Counted from the stretch's first letter, positions 9,599-21,961 are shown. The stretch is 64,000 bases of DNA from JAVDCA01 sp035293985 (GCA_035293985.1 DATGLS010000015.1:62001-126000), one strand, 5' to 3'. A program made the numbers and translations. Notes: a model not told the origin generated them from the letters alone.

Positions 9599-11395
9599 CT
9601 ATTGCGCCTTGATCGACGGCTGGGTCGTGGCGCCCGTTGCACCGGCGTCAGCACATAGTGTCGAGACGCGCAGGCGATTTTGTCCGACCTCGATCTCCTT
9701 GAATCGCGGCGCGACGACGTGAAGCGGGGCGCGCACCTGCGCATTGACGCCTGGGCATTCGGCGCTGGCGATCCCGCCGAGATAGATCCATGACCCGTCG
9801 GCGGCGGCCTTGAAGGCGGCGGCTTCCGAGGTCGCGACGCCAAACAGCAGAATCTCGGGTGCCCCGTCGTCGTCGAGGTCGACCATGAAGGCGTTGCACT
9901 TGCTGTTGGCCGTGAGGCAGCTCGGCAGACGCCACGACAGCGCGTCGTGCGCCCAATCCTTGGCGAGGAAACGGTCGGGGAGGGATTGGCCGGATGGCTG
10001 CAGGACCGTGATGTTCGCGGCGCGAGACTCCGGCGTGGCCGTCACCCGCGGATACGTGTCGGCCCGAACCTTGAGGGCCAGCAGCGCTTTGGCGCGCCGC
10101 GTCGTGAAGCTCGCGGGCTGTTGGGCGGCGAGCTCGTTCAGCGCCGCAAGGCCGTAGCGGCCGCTCTTGAAGCGCAGGAAATCGAAGTCGAATTTTTCCG
10201 GCGTGATGCGGCCGTCGCGCAGGCGCGCCATCTGGTCGGCCACCGCGATGCGGGCCGGGTCTGCGGCCGGCGTCAACAGCGCGAGCATGACGGCGAGAAC
10301 GACCAGCGCGGTCGCGATATTGGTGGGCGCGATACCGGCGAGCCGCGTACGCCAGACCAGGGCTGTGAGCGCATAGCCGATCGCGTAGCAGGCGGCGACC
10401 AGCACGCAGGCGGCGGCATTGACCCGAAAGGGCGTCCAGCCGTACTGCGCGACCCGCAAGGCGAGCGCGTAGCCGGCGAGCGCGACCAGCGGCACGAGGA
10501 TGAGCGCGGCCGCATGCGCGGCAAAACGCAGGGGGCGCGCGGCGTCATGGCGGCCGTCCTGGTAGACGGCGTTGGTCAGCAGCACCAGCGCGAGGGCCGC
10601 GATCAGCAGGATGACGGTGGCATGGCGCGTGGCCCACAGCGGCTCGAGCCCGGTGAAGGGAAGCGCGAGCAGGAATGCGAGCGCGAGCAGCGTCATCACG
10701 GGCAAGAGCCAGGCGAGCGGCGTCAGGGCGAGCACGCGGGCGCTCTGCATGATGCCGGCGCGCGCGTCGGTGACATGCAGCGCGCACGCGAATGCCAGCG
10801 TGGTCGCTGGAATCCAGAACCAGTTGTGCGCGATCAAGCGCGCCGGCACCGTGATGTCGATCAGCTCGAACAATGCGACGCCCAGGTAGAGGACCAGCCA
10901 GAAGGCGCCCACGAAGGCGCCCGCGAGGGCGAGCTGCAACCCGAGCTTCCAAGAGCCGTCGAAATAGGTCTGATAGCCGGCAAGGTAGCGGCGGCCGGTG
11001 TCGCCGGCGACCACGAGCGCGTGGGTGATGAAGAGGCCGGCCGCGATAGCGAACCACACCACCGGCTCGGGAATGACCCTGGCGCTGACGGGCTGGGGAT
11101 CGCGGAAGATGTCGTAGGCCGCGAGGCCGGCGCACAGCGCGAGGGCGATGACGGTCCAGAGCGCGAGCGTGCGCGGGCGGAGGTTGCCGATGCCGGCGAG
11201 GACGATCAGAGGCACGAAGAACGCGGCGGTGACGAGCGGGGCGTTCACGATCGGGCTGGTCGCCGGCCAGACCTTCTGGTCCCAGGCGTAAACGAGTAGG
11301 AAGAGGGCGAGGCCCTGCGCGAGCCCGATTGCGGCGCGGATCGGAAAGGTGGTCGGCGCCGTATCCGCCGTGTCGGTGGTGCTGAGCGTGGTCAT
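9599..11395 (-). CDS. DUF4153 integral membrane protein
   Basis: A 598-residue protein with many hydrophobic helices over about residues 15-400 and a soluble C-terminal part of about 190 residues. The helical part has the layout of DUF4153 proteins (Ala/Leu-rich helices, conserved FWIPATTLAFACALH and NAVYQDGRHD regions). The C-terminal segment contains FMVDLDDDGAPEILLFG, which resembles an FG-GAP/calcium-loop strand seen in periplasmic DUF4153 tails. Start at 11395 with no strong ribosome site. No biochemical role is established for the family. It stands alone, convergent with nothing. Confidence 0.75.
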   Translation of the reverse strand: MTTLSTTDTADTAPTTFPIRAAIGLAQGLALFLLVYAWDQKVWPATSPIVNAPLVTAAFFVPLIVLAGIGNLRPRTLALWTVIALALCAGLAAYDIFRDPQPVSARVIPEPVVWFAIAAGLFITHALVVAGDTGRRYLAGYQTYFDGSWKLGLQLALAGAFVGAFWLVLYLGVALFELIDITVPARLIAHNWFWIPATTLAFACALHVTDARAGIMQSARVLALTPLAWLLPVMTLLALAFLLALPFTGLEPLWATRHATVILLIAALALVLLTNAVYQDGRHDAARPLRFAAHAAALILVPLVALAGYALALRVAQYGWTPFRVNAAACVLVAACYAIGYALTALVWRTRLAGIAPTNIATALVVLAVMLALLTPAADPARIAVADQMARLRDGRITPEKFDFDFLRFKSGRYGLAALNELAAQQPASFTTRRAKALLALKVRADTYPRVTATPESRAANITVLQPSGQSLPDRFLAKDWAHDALSWRLPSCLTANSKCNAFMVDLDDDGAPEILLFGVATSEAAAFKAAADGSWIYLGGIASAECPGVNAQVRAPLHVVAPRFKEIEVGQNRLRVSTLCADAGATGATTQPSIKAQ

Positions 11396-11965
11396 GAGGA
11401 TGCCTGATGCGGCGCGCCGCGCCGCCGATGTGGAATCGGATGAACCGGAAGAGTGTCGCCAGGGGCGCGACGGAAGCAATCACTTGGACGTCATTGTGGC
11501 CTGAATTTCACCGACCGATACGGGCGCCGATAGGGCGCTTCGAGCCGCATTTGCGGCACGCTGACTATGCTGCGACGCCAATATGCGGGCGGCACCGCGG
11601 TGGCCGGCTGGTCCGGGGGGCGTGCGAATCGAGCTTGTGACCTGCCCCATTTCTTCGGACCACAGCTAGGTTGAGACGGCCTCCCTTGTTAACTGCATTT
11701 GTCCCCGAAGGGACGGTTCAGCGACGGGCACATAGTATGGAAACTTGGAGTGCCAACTCCATCAAAATGAACAACAGGCAAATATAAGAAGCTTCCTGCT
11801 CCCCAACCGTCGCCCACTGGTCCTGGATGCGGGGGATCGCTTATCCAACCGGTCATCGATGAAATTCGGAATTGCCGAAATATCCATGGAAATCTCATCA
11901 TTCTCGACGGATGCTGGTTCTTCACTCCAGGGATATCTCGACTTAACGCTACAAGGCGGGCAAGC
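11396..11965. other. Intergenic stretch without a supported gene
   Basis: A 570-base gap between the DUF4153 gene and uvrA. The part from about 11640 to 11960 is less GC-rich than its surroundings. From 11638, TGACCTGCCCCATTTCTTCG resembles the outer end of an IS3-family element, but no transposase remnant and no partner repeat were found. Short open frames here have no recognisable protein features. It may be a degraded mobile-element scar. Confidence 0.4.
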
Positions 11966-14917
<2,952 letters not shown>

Positions 14918-14949
14918 CGAGTTTTTTGGATTTTGGGCCGGCTAGACAC

Positions 14950-14964
14950 GAACGTAGTGAGAAC
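14950..14964 (-). promoter_or_regulatory. LexA (SOS) box of uvrA
   Basis: GAAC, seven bases (GTAGTGA), GAAC: an exact match to the alphaproteobacterial LexA direct repeat GTTC/GAAC-N7-GAAC. It ends 33 bases before the uvrA start, where it could cover the promoter. uvrA is a classic SOS gene, and a second exact box precedes ssb. Confidence 0.85.
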
Positions 14965-15131
14965 GCAGCCGCTCCGCCAGCCCCAAGGCGCGCCGGTCTG
15001 TGGATGATCTTCATGCATGCGGAAATGTGATCGTAAACAAGCGGATGCGAGCCGCCACGCGATCGAATCCGCGTTGACTCGACCGCATCGCGCGAACGAT
15101 GCTGCAGAGAAACCACCCGGGGGCCTCGTCG

Positions 15132-16295
15132 ATGGATCAAAATCTCGTCGCATTTCCGCAACCCACCATCCTCGAGACGGCAGAGCCGGCTCGGCTCGGG
15201 CTGCGCCCCGAGGCGCTCGACCGGCTGTGCGCCATCATCGAGGGGCAGATCGCCGAAGGCCACTATCCGGGCGCGCAAATCGCGGTCGCCCGCCATGGCC
15301 AGCTCGCGCTCTTTCGCAGCTTTGGCGCGGCGCGGATCGAGCCCGCGCAGGTCGCAGCCGGACCCGACACGCTGTGGCTCATGTATTCCAACACCAAGGT
15401 GGTCACGGCCGCCGCCATCTGGGTGCTGGTCGAGGAGGGCGCACTCACGTTCCATGACAAGATCGCCGACCACGTTCCCGACTTTGCCCGCCACGGCAAG
15501 GGCGACATCACGCTGCTGCAGGTGCTGACCCACCAGGGCGGGTTCCCCAGCGCCGCCCAGCCGATGCCAGCGGCCGCCTGGGATGATCACGCGCTGCTGC
15601 GTCAGCTCGTCTGCGATTTCACCCTCGAATGGACGCCGGGCTCGCGCGTCTTCTACCACTCGGCCGCCGCGCACTGGACCGCCGCGGTTTTGATCGAGGC
15701 GATCACCAAGACCGACTATCGCGACTTCATTCGCACCCGCGTGATCGAGCCGCTCGGCCTCGGCCACGAGCTCTTCGTGGGCCTGCCGGACGCGCAATCG
15801 GCACGCGCCGCCGAGATGCATGAGCCGAAGGATGGCCGCCAGGTGCGCATCCCGGAGGCCAACACCGACGCGTTTCGCCGCGCCGGCGTCCCGGGCGGCG
15901 GCGGTTATGGTTCCGCGCGGGCGCTCGCGGCCTTCTACCAGATGCTCGTGCAGGGCGGGACGCTCAACGGCACGCGATTGGTTTCGCAGCGCATGGTCGA
16001 GTACGTCACGCGGAACTTCACCGACGAACGGGTCGACGGCGCCATGGGCATGCCGATGCACCGCGGCCTCGGGCCGCATGTGCGCGGCACGACGCCGTTG
16101 ATCCGAGGGCTCGGCTCGATCGCGTCGCCGCGCACGTTCGGCCATGGCGGGGTCGGGTCGTCCTATTGCTGGGGAGATCCGGACAGCGGGCTGTCGTTTG
16201 CCTACCTGACCAACAGCCGCGTTCCCGACCCGTGGCATTCGCGCCGGCTCGACATCATCAGCAGCGCCGCCCATGCGGCGCTCGAGGACGTCTAG
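15132..16295 (+). CDS. Serine hydrolase of the class C beta-lactamase / esterase EstB family
   Basis: A 387-residue protein of the beta-lactamase-like serine hydrolases. Numbered from the ATG at 15132, S-N-T-K at 86-89 is the SxxK nucleophile motif, Y175-H-S is the YxN/S motif, and HGGVGSS at about 338-344 corresponds to the third K/HTG box. No signal peptide is visible, which favours an intracellular esterase over a periplasmic beta-lactamase. The ATG at 15132 has GGGGG eight bases upstream; an in-frame ATG at 15099 lacks a ribosome site. The gene sits between uvrA and ssb, which are usually direct divergent neighbours in this group. Confidence 0.88.
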   Translation: MDQNLVAFPQPTILETAEPARLGLRPEALDRLCAIIEGQIAEGHYPGAQIAVARHGQLALFRSFGAARIEPAQVAAGPDTLWLMYSNTKVVTAAAIWVLVEEGALTFHDKIADHVPDFARHGKGDITLLQVLTHQGGFPSAAQPMPAAAWDDHALLRQLVCDFTLEWTPGSRVFYHSAAAHWTAAVLIEAITKTDYRDFIRTRVIEPLGLGHELFVGLPDAQSARAAEMHEPKDGRQVRIPEANTDAFRRAGVPGGGGYGSARALAAFYQMLVQGGTLNGTRLVSQRMVEYVTRNFTDERVDGAMGMPMHRGLGPHVRGTTPLIRGLGSIASPRTFGHGGVGSSYCWGDPDSGLSFAYLTNSRVPDPWHSRRLDIISSAAHAALEDV

Positions 16296-16360
16296 GTAAA
16301 CGCTGCCGACCATCGAGGAATCCGTGTTGCTGCCCTTGCGGAGGCTGAGCAAAGGTGATA

Positions 16361-16375
16361 GAACAAAGCAAGAAC
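16361..16375 (+). promoter_or_regulatory. LexA (SOS) box of ssb
   Basis: GAAC, seven bases (AAAGCAA), GAAC: an exact alphaproteobacterial SOS box about 100 bases upstream of the ssb start. Together with the box before uvrA it suggests that both genes belong to the LexA regulon here. Confidence 0.8.
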
Positions 16376-16477
16376 AATGTGCAGATCATGTGGGAAAGCC
16401 CGCAACGGGCTTGCCGCGCGGAGCGGCGAGCCTAGGTTGGGCTAAGCGTCGGCGGGAAGTTTTCAGCGGAGAGCGCC

Positions 16478-16981
16478 ATGGCAGGCAGCGTCAACAAAGT
16501 CATTCTGGTCGGCAATCTCGGCAAGGATCCGGAGGTCCGCCGCACCCAGGACGGCCGACCGATCGTTCAGCTCAGTGTCGCGACATCGGAAAACTGGCGC
16601 GACAAGAACACCGGCGAGCGCAAGGAAAAGACCGAGTGGCACCGGGTGGTGATCTTCAGCGAAGGCTTGTGCCGGATCGCCGAGCAGTACTTGAAGAAGG
16701 GCTCGAAGGTCTACCTCGAAGGTCAGCTGCAGACGCGCAAATGGACCGATAAGGACAACATCGAGCGCTACTCGACCGAGGTCGTGCTGCAGGGCTTCAA
16801 TTCGACGCTTACGATGCTCGACGGCCGCGGCGGCGGGTCGAGTGCAGGCGACGATATGGGCTCGGCCGGCTCGATCGGTTCCGGCGGCGATTTCGGCAGC
16901 TCGGCCCCGCGCGAGCAACGCAAGCCCGCAATGGCGGGCGCGGGCAAGCGCGAAGACATGGACGACGAGATTCCGTTCTGA
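16478..16981 (+). CDS. ssb: Single-stranded DNA-binding protein SSB
   Basis: A 167-residue SSB that coats single-stranded DNA in replication, repair and recombination. The OB fold spans about residues 4-112 (VNKVILVGNLGKDPEVRRT, WHRVVIFSEGLCRIAEQYL, KGSKVYLEGQLQTRKW). A Gly/Ser-rich linker follows, and the last residues DDEIPF form the acidic tip that recruits repair proteins. All parts of a normal SSB are present. An SOS box lies about 100 bases upstream. Confidence 0.97.
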   Translation: MAGSVNKVILVGNLGKDPEVRRTQDGRPIVQLSVATSENWRDKNTGERKEKTEWHRVVIFSEGLCRIAEQYLKKGSKVYLEGQLQTRKWTDKDNIERYSTEVVLQGFNSTLTMLDGRGGGSSAGDDMGSAGSIGSGGDFGSSAPREQRKPAMAGAGKREDMDDEIPF

Positions 16982-17152
16982 CCGAGGCCTGCCGCACACT
17001 CCTTCGACTGAAATCGGTCACTTCGGTCGCTGCGCGCCGCCCACGCGCGCATTGATCGAACCCAACCTTACAGGAACTTGGCAGCGTCCTGACGACTTTG
17101 CAGTCAGGCGCCCGCGCGGTCGCGGGCAAAACCCCTGCCAAGGAGTTCCACC

Positions 17153-17716
17153 ATGAGGAAGCTCGTCCTCGCCGCCGCGCTCGTGGCGCTGGCGACGCCG
17201 CTGCATGCGCAGAGCCCAGCCCCCGCAACCCGACCGACCGGAACGCACGCGACCGTGTCGCCGACGACGAAGAAATTCGTCGACAACGCCGCCATGACCG
17301 ACATCTTCGAGATCAAGGCCGGCCAGCTCGCCCAGCAGAAAGCGCCCGATACCGCCTACAAAGATTTCGCCCAGATGACGATAGAGGACCACACCAAGAC
17401 GACGGATCAGCTCAAGGACATGGCGCCGAAGCTCGGCCTCGAGCTGCCACAGCAGCTCGACAAGATGCATCAGGCCGCAATCGACAAGCTCAATTCGCAG
17501 TCGAGCGCCGCGTTCGAGCGCCTCTACAAGACCGACCAGGTCCGCGGGCATCGCGAGGCGGTTGCCATGTTCGAACGCTATGCCAAGAGCGGTGACAATC
17601 CCGACCTGAAGAAATGGGCCGCCGACACGCTCCCGACCCTGCGCAAGCACCTGCAGCATGCCGAGGCGCTGCCGCGGCCGGCTCCCGCCACGACGGGCAC
17701 CGGCACGCGGAAGTGA
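17153..17716 (+). CDS. DUF4142 periplasmic protein
   Basis: A 187-residue secreted protein: signal peptide in the first 20 residues (cleavage after LHAQ), then a Pro/Thr-rich linker, then a helical DUF4142 domain. The domain shows the family hallmarks: KKFVDNAAMTDIFEIKAGQL, FAQMTIEDHTKTTDQLKDMA, and a final WAADTLPTLRKHLQHAE. DUF4142 proteins are ferritin-like four-helix bundles of unknown role. The conserved His/Asp/Glu positions seen in relatives are kept. It has its own leader between ssb and a convergent gene. Confidence 0.88.
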   Translation: MRKLVLAAALVALATPLHAQSPAPATRPTGTHATVSPTTKKFVDNAAMTDIFEIKAGQLAQQKAPDTAYKDFAQMTIEDHTKTTDQLKDMAPKLGLELPQQLDKMHQAAIDKLNSQSSAAFERLYKTDQVRGHREAVAMFERYAKSGDNPDLKKWAADTLPTLRKHLQHAEALPRPAPATTGTGTRK

Positions 17717-17745
17717 TTGACGGCTGAACCGGCAGAGCGTGTTGC

Positions 17746-17840
17746 CCGGATGAGACGCCAGCGGGGTCGGCGCGAAGCGCCGCCCTGGCTCCGCGCCGAT
17801 ATCCGGGGCTGCCGTCTCGGATATCGATTCGCTCATCCGG
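17746..17840. repeat. Palindromic intergenic element
   Basis: CCGGATGAG at 17746-17754 is matched by CTCATCCGG at 17832-17840, with inner complementary stretches (GGCGCGAAGCGCC hairpin). It lies between two convergent genes. There is no T-run, so it is more likely a repeat element or a structured convergent end than a classical terminator. Confidence 0.5.
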
Positions 17841-17856
17841 CTTACGAGCTGCGCAC

Positions 17857-18240
17857 TTAGACCGTCAAGTCGACCCTGTTGCCGCTTGGCCCGCCCGATG
17901 TATTCGAAGTCGGACTGGAGCTGCCGGCGCTCGCACCTGCCGCCGCGGTCTCGCCGCGTCCGCCCTGGGCCTGCTGCAGGCTGGTCAGCGCCTGCTGGGC
18001 GCCGATGATATTGCCCGACTGCAGCGCCTGGCCGATCGCATTGAGCGCCTGCGCGAACGCACCCTTGGAATTGCCCGCGTGGGTATTGCCGAGCGTCTGC
18101 GTGAGCTGGCCGAAGGCCTGCTGCGCGCCCGTCAGATTGCCGGAGGTGACCGATTTGGCGAGCTGCGCGAACTGCGACAGCACATTGTTCTGCGGATAGT
18201 GATAGGCAGCGGGGCCCGACGATACGCCGGAGACGGCCAT
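17857..18240 (-). CDS. Small protein with internal SGN-GAQQA repeats
   Basis: A 127-residue protein that I cannot assign to a named family. It contains two copies of a helical unit: SGNLTGAQQAFGQLTQTL at about 33-50 and SGNIIGAQQALTSLQQAQ at about 75-92, about 42 residues apart. Flanks and C-terminus are rich in Ser, Gly, Thr and Asn. No signal peptide is obvious; the N-terminus SGVSSGPAAYHYPQNNVLSQ is polar. Similar Gln/Ala repeats occur in uncharacterised alphaproteobacterial proteins. The start at 18240 has GGGAGCT upstream. The function is unknown. Confidence 0.7.
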   Translation of the reverse strand: MAVSGVSSGPAAYHYPQNNVLSQFAQLAKSVTSGNLTGAQQAFGQLTQTLGNTHAGNSKGAFAQALNAIGQALQSGNIIGAQQALTSLQQAQGGRGETAAAGASAGSSSPTSNTSGGPSGNRVDLTV

Positions 18241-18345
18241 GGATAGCTCCCGAGGCGGATTCGGTTGAACCCAGTCGATGATCCAGCGCCCGCGCGCACC
18301 TTGCCGTCCGCAGGTTAACGGGGCATTGCATCAATCGTTCAATGT

Positions 18346-18972
18346 TCAGCCGGCGAGCACCGCCCGGATACCGTCGATCACGTACTGGACCGCGAGCGCC
18401 GCGAGCAACACGCCGAGCAGGCGCGACAGCACCACATTGCCGGTGATGCCGAGCGCCGTGGCGATGCGGCCCCCGGCCAGGAAGGCCGCGTAGCAGATTG
18501 CCAGCACCACCAGGATCACGCCGATCAGCAGCGCCAGCGCGGCGGGGTTGCCGCTGTCGCGGCCGGCGAGCAGCACGGTCGCCGTGATCGCGCCCGGCCC
18601 CGCCATGAGGGGGACGGCGAGCGGGAACGCCGCGATGTTGCGCACGTGTTCCTCGATCGCCTGCTCGGCCGTCTTCGACTGCCGCTCGATGCGCAGGCCG
18701 AACACCATCTCGGACGCGATCGAGAACAGCAGCAGCCCGCCGGCGATGCGGAACGCCGGCAGCGTGATGCCGACCAGGCGGAAAAGCCCGTCGCCGCCAA
18801 CAGCGGCGCCGGCGAGCACCACGGCCGCGATGATGCAGGCGCGCGCTGCGACCTGGCGGCGCAACGCGTCGGGCAGGTCGTCCGTGATCGCAACATAGGT
18901 CGGCACGAGGCCGAGCGGATCGACCACGAGCAACAGCGTCACGAACGCGGAAAGCAGCGTATCAAGCGACAT
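18346..18972 (-). CDS. MarC-family (UPF0056) integral membrane protein
   Basis: A 208-residue protein with six hydrophobic helices. VVDPLGLVPTYVAIT near residues 16-30 and FPLAVPLMAGPGAITATVLL in the middle are the two conserved blocks of the MarC family. Despite the name, E. coli MarC is not needed for multiple antibiotic resistance, and no substrate is established. It lies just upstream of gyrA on the opposite strand. Confidence 0.92.
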   Translation of the reverse strand: MSLDTLLSAFVTLLLVVDPLGLVPTYVAITDDLPDALRRQVAARACIIAAVVLAGAAVGGDGLFRLVGITLPAFRIAGGLLLFSIASEMVFGLRIERQSKTAEQAIEEHVRNIAAFPLAVPLMAGPGAITATVLLAGRDSGNPAALALLIGVILVVLAICYAAFLAGGRIATALGITGNVVLSRLLGVLLAALAVQYVIDGIRAVLAG

Positions 18973-19199
18973 TCAGTGGACCTTCAGGAGCCCTCGTCGA
19001 GCGGTCAATGACGGCGCTACCGCGCCCACCGTGCCGCTATATGCGGGTGCTTCTCGAGGGTCTTGTGAACTGGCAGTAAGATGCTGATATATAGGGAGAA
19101 AATTGCCTGATCCAAGGCCGTTTTGCATTGGCGTTGCGACGCCGGATCAGCTAGATAACAAAGCGAAAATCGAACCAAGATTCGCGAAGGCATCCCGCG

Positions 19200-21932
19200 T
19201 TGGCTGACACCGACAATCCTGGGCCGGGCGACCAGAATCCACCCGGCCCGTCCGACATTCGCCCCGTCTCGATCGCCGAGGAGATGAAGCGCAGCTACCT
19301 CGATTACGCGATGAGCGTGATCGTGTCGCGCGCGCTGCCCGATGCGCGCGATGGCCTCAAGCCGGTGCATCGCCGCATCCTTTTCTCGATGCACGAGAAC
19401 GGGCATCTGCCCGACCGCAAATATGTGAAATCGGCGCGCGTCGTCGGCGACGTGATGGGTAAATATCATCCCCACGGCGACAGCGCGATCTACGATGCGC
19501 TGGTGCGCATGGCGCAGGATTTCTCGATGCGCCTGCCGCTGATCGATGGGCAGGGCAATTTCGGCTCGGTCGACGGCGATCCGCCGGCGGCGATGCGCTA
19601 CACCGAGTGCCGGCTCGCGCAGCCCGCCATGGCGCTGCTCGAGGACATCGACAAGGACACGGTCGATTTCACGCCGAACTACGACGGCAACGAGAAGGAG
19701 CCGGCCGTCCTGCCGGCGCGGTTCCCCAATCTCCTGGTCAACGGCGCCGGCGGCATTGCGGTCGGCATGGCGACCAACATACCGCCGCACAATCTCGGCG
19801 AGATCATCGACGCCTGTATCGCGCTGATCGACGATCCGGCGCTCGGCATCGACGACCTGATCAACATCGTGCCCGGCCCCGATTTCCCGACCGGCGCCAC
19901 GATTCTGGGCCGCCAAGGCATCCGTGCCGCCTATCACCTCGGCCGCGGCTCGATCGTGATGCGCGGCAAGGTCGAGATCGAAACGCTGCGACGCGAGCGC
20001 GAGGCGATCATCATCACGGAAATCCCGTATCAGGTGAACAAGGCGCACATGGTCGAGCGCATCGCCGAGCTCGTGCGCGAGAAGAAGATCGACGGCATCG
20101 CCGACATCCGCGATGAATCGGACCGCACCGGCTACCGCGTCGTGGTCGAGCTCAAGCGGGAGGCCATGCCGGACGTGGTGCTCAACCAGCTCTACCGCTT
20201 CACGCCGTTGCAATCGACCTTCGGCGCCAACATGGTGGCGCTCGACGGCGGACGCCCCTTGGTGATGAACCTCAAGGACCTGCTCACGGCTTTCGTGGCG
20301 TTCCGCGAGGAGGTGGTCCAGCGCCGCACCAAGTATCTGCTCGCGAAGGCGCGCGACCGCGCCCACATCTTGGTGGGCCTCGCCATCGCGGTCGCCAATA
20401 TCGACGAGATCATTCGCCTCATCCGCGCCGCACCCGACCCGAACACGGCGCGCGACGCCCTGATGCAGCGCGAGTGGCCGGCCGAGACGGTCGCGCCGTT
20501 GATGGAGCTGATCGACGATCCGCGCCACCGCATCTCGGCGACCGGTACCGCGCGGCTCTCGTCCGAGCAGGCCAAGGCCATTCTCGATCTGCGCCTGCAG
20601 CGCCTAACAGCCCTCGGCCGCGACGAGATCAAGGAAGAGCTCGACAAGCTCGCGGCCGAGATCCGCGATTATCTGGACATCCTTCGTTCCCGTGCGCGCA
20701 TCCAGGGCATCGTCAAGGACGAGCTCGCCGCCGTGAAAGAGGAGTTCGCGACCCCGCGCAAGACCTTCATCGTCGACCAGGAGGGCGAGATGGAGGACGA
20801 GGACCTGATCCAGCGCGAGGACATGGTCGTCACCTTCTCGCACCTCGGCTACGCCAAGCGCGTGCCGCTCTCGACCTACCGGGCGCAGAAGCGCGGCGGC
20901 AAGGGCCGCGCCGGTATGCAGACGCGCGACGAGGATTTCGTCGCCCGCCTGTTCGTGGCGAACACGCACACGCCGGTGCTGTTCTTCTCCTCGCGCGGCC
21001 GCGTCTACAAGGAAAAGGTCTGGCGGCTGCCGGCGGCGGCGCCGCAGGCGCGCGGCAAGGCGCTGATCAACATCCTGCCGCTCGAGCAGGGCGAGACCAT
21101 CACCACCATCATGCCGCTGCCCGAGGACGAGAAGACCTGGGGCGACCTCGACGTGATGTTCGCGACTACCCGGGGCACCGTGCGGCGCAACAAGCTGTCC
21201 GATTTCATCGACGTGCGCCGCTCCGGAATCATCGCGATGAAGCTCGACGAAGGCGACGCCATCGTCGACGTGCAGATCTGCACCGAGCGTGACGACGTGC
21301 TGCTCACCTCGGCCGCCGGGCAGTGCATCCGCTTCGCGGTGGACGACGTGCGCGTATTCACGGGGCGAACCTCGATGGGCGTGCGCGGCATCAGCCTCGC
21401 CGAGGGCGACCAGGTGATCTCGCTGTCGATCCTGCGCCACGTCGAGGCGAGCGCGGACGAGCGCGTGGCCTACATGCGTCGCGCCAGCGCGGTGCGGCGC
21501 GGCATCAACGGCGAGATCGAGGAGAACGGCGGCGACGCCGAGGAGGCCTCCGGCGCGATCGAGCTCGGTCAGGAGCGCTATGCGGCGCTCTCCGCCGCCG
21601 AGCAGTTCGTTCTCACCATCACGGCGAACGGCTACGGCAAGCGCACCTCGTCCTACGAGTACCGCACCACCGGCCGCGGCGGCAAAGGCATCGTCGCCAT
21701 GAACGTCACGCCGCGCAACGGCCGCATCGTCGCCTCGTTCCCGATCGAGGAGACCGACCAGATCATGCTGGTGACCAATGGCGGCCAGCTCATCCGCTGC
21801 CCGGTCGACGGCATCCGCATCGCCGGCCGCTCGACGCAAGGCGTGATCGTGTTCGACACCGCCGAGGGCGAGCGCGTGGTGTCGGTCGAGCGTCTGAGCG
21901 AGGAGGGCGAGGGCGCCAACGGGGAAGGGTGA
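19200..21932 (+). CDS. gyrA: DNA gyrase subunit A
   Basis: A 910-residue gyrase A subunit that introduces negative supercoils with GyrB. The start is a TTG with GAAGG upstream. The catalytic Tyr is Y134 in RYTECR. The quinolone-resistance region HPHGDSAIYDAL keeps Ser95 and Asp99 (E. coli 83 and 87), the quinolone-sensitive type. The C-terminal beta-pinwheel carries the GyrA box as QKRGGKG, and blades such as YEYRTTGRGGKGIVAMN repeat after it. An acidic insert rich in Glu and Gly lies in the pinwheel at about residues 765-785, and the tail is short and acidic. Confidence 0.98.
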   Translation: MADTDNPGPGDQNPPGPSDIRPVSIAEEMKRSYLDYAMSVIVSRALPDARDGLKPVHRRILFSMHENGHLPDRKYVKSARVVGDVMGKYHPHGDSAIYDALVRMAQDFSMRLPLIDGQGNFGSVDGDPPAAMRYTECRLAQPAMALLEDIDKDTVDFTPNYDGNEKEPAVLPARFPNLLVNGAGGIAVGMATNIPPHNLGEIIDACIALIDDPALGIDDLINIVPGPDFPTGATILGRQGIRAAYHLGRGSIVMRGKVEIETLRREREAIIITEIPYQVNKAHMVERIAELVREKKIDGIADIRDESDRTGYRVVVELKREAMPDVVLNQLYRFTPLQSTFGANMVALDGGRPLVMNLKDLLTAFVAFREEVVQRRTKYLLAKARDRAHILVGLAIAVANIDEIIRLIRAAPDPNTARDALMQREWPAETVAPLMELIDDPRHRISATGTARLSSEQAKAILDLRLQRLTALGRDEIKEELDKLAAEIRDYLDILRSRARIQGIVKDELAAVKEEFATPRKTFIVDQEGEMEDEDLIQREDMVVTFSHLGYAKRVPLSTYRAQKRGGKGRAGMQTRDEDFVARLFVANTHTPVLFFSSRGRVYKEKVWRLPAAAPQARGKALINILPLEQGETITTIMPLPEDEKTWGDLDVMFATTRGTVRRNKLSDFIDVRRSGIIAMKLDEGDAIVDVQICTERDDVLLTSAAGQCIRFAVDDVRVFTGRTSMGVRGISLAEGDQVISLSILRHVEASADERVAYMRRASAVRRGINGEIEENGGDAEEASGAIELGQERYAALSAAEQFVLTITANGYGKRTSSYEYRTTGRGGKGIVAMNVTPRNGRIVASFPIEETDQIMLVTNGGQLIRCPVDGIRIAGRSTQGVIVFDTAEGERVVSVERLSEEGEGANGEG

Positions 21933-21961
21933 GGCCCGGCGCCTCGCCGAGGAACCAACTG

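Noticed and set aside
7846..9843. Long upstream extension of the SDR frame (to 927 codons)
   Set aside because: The extension runs antiparallel in another frame of the MFS gene and is Arg-rich; the SDR start at 7845 has a good ribosome site.
15132..16295. Acquired beta-lactamase resistance gene
   Set aside because: The SxxK motif is present but there is no signal peptide, and the pattern fits cytoplasmic esterases of the same fold.
19200..21932. Quinolone-resistance substitution in GyrA
   Set aside because: Ser95 and Asp99 at the resistance positions are the sensitive-type residues.
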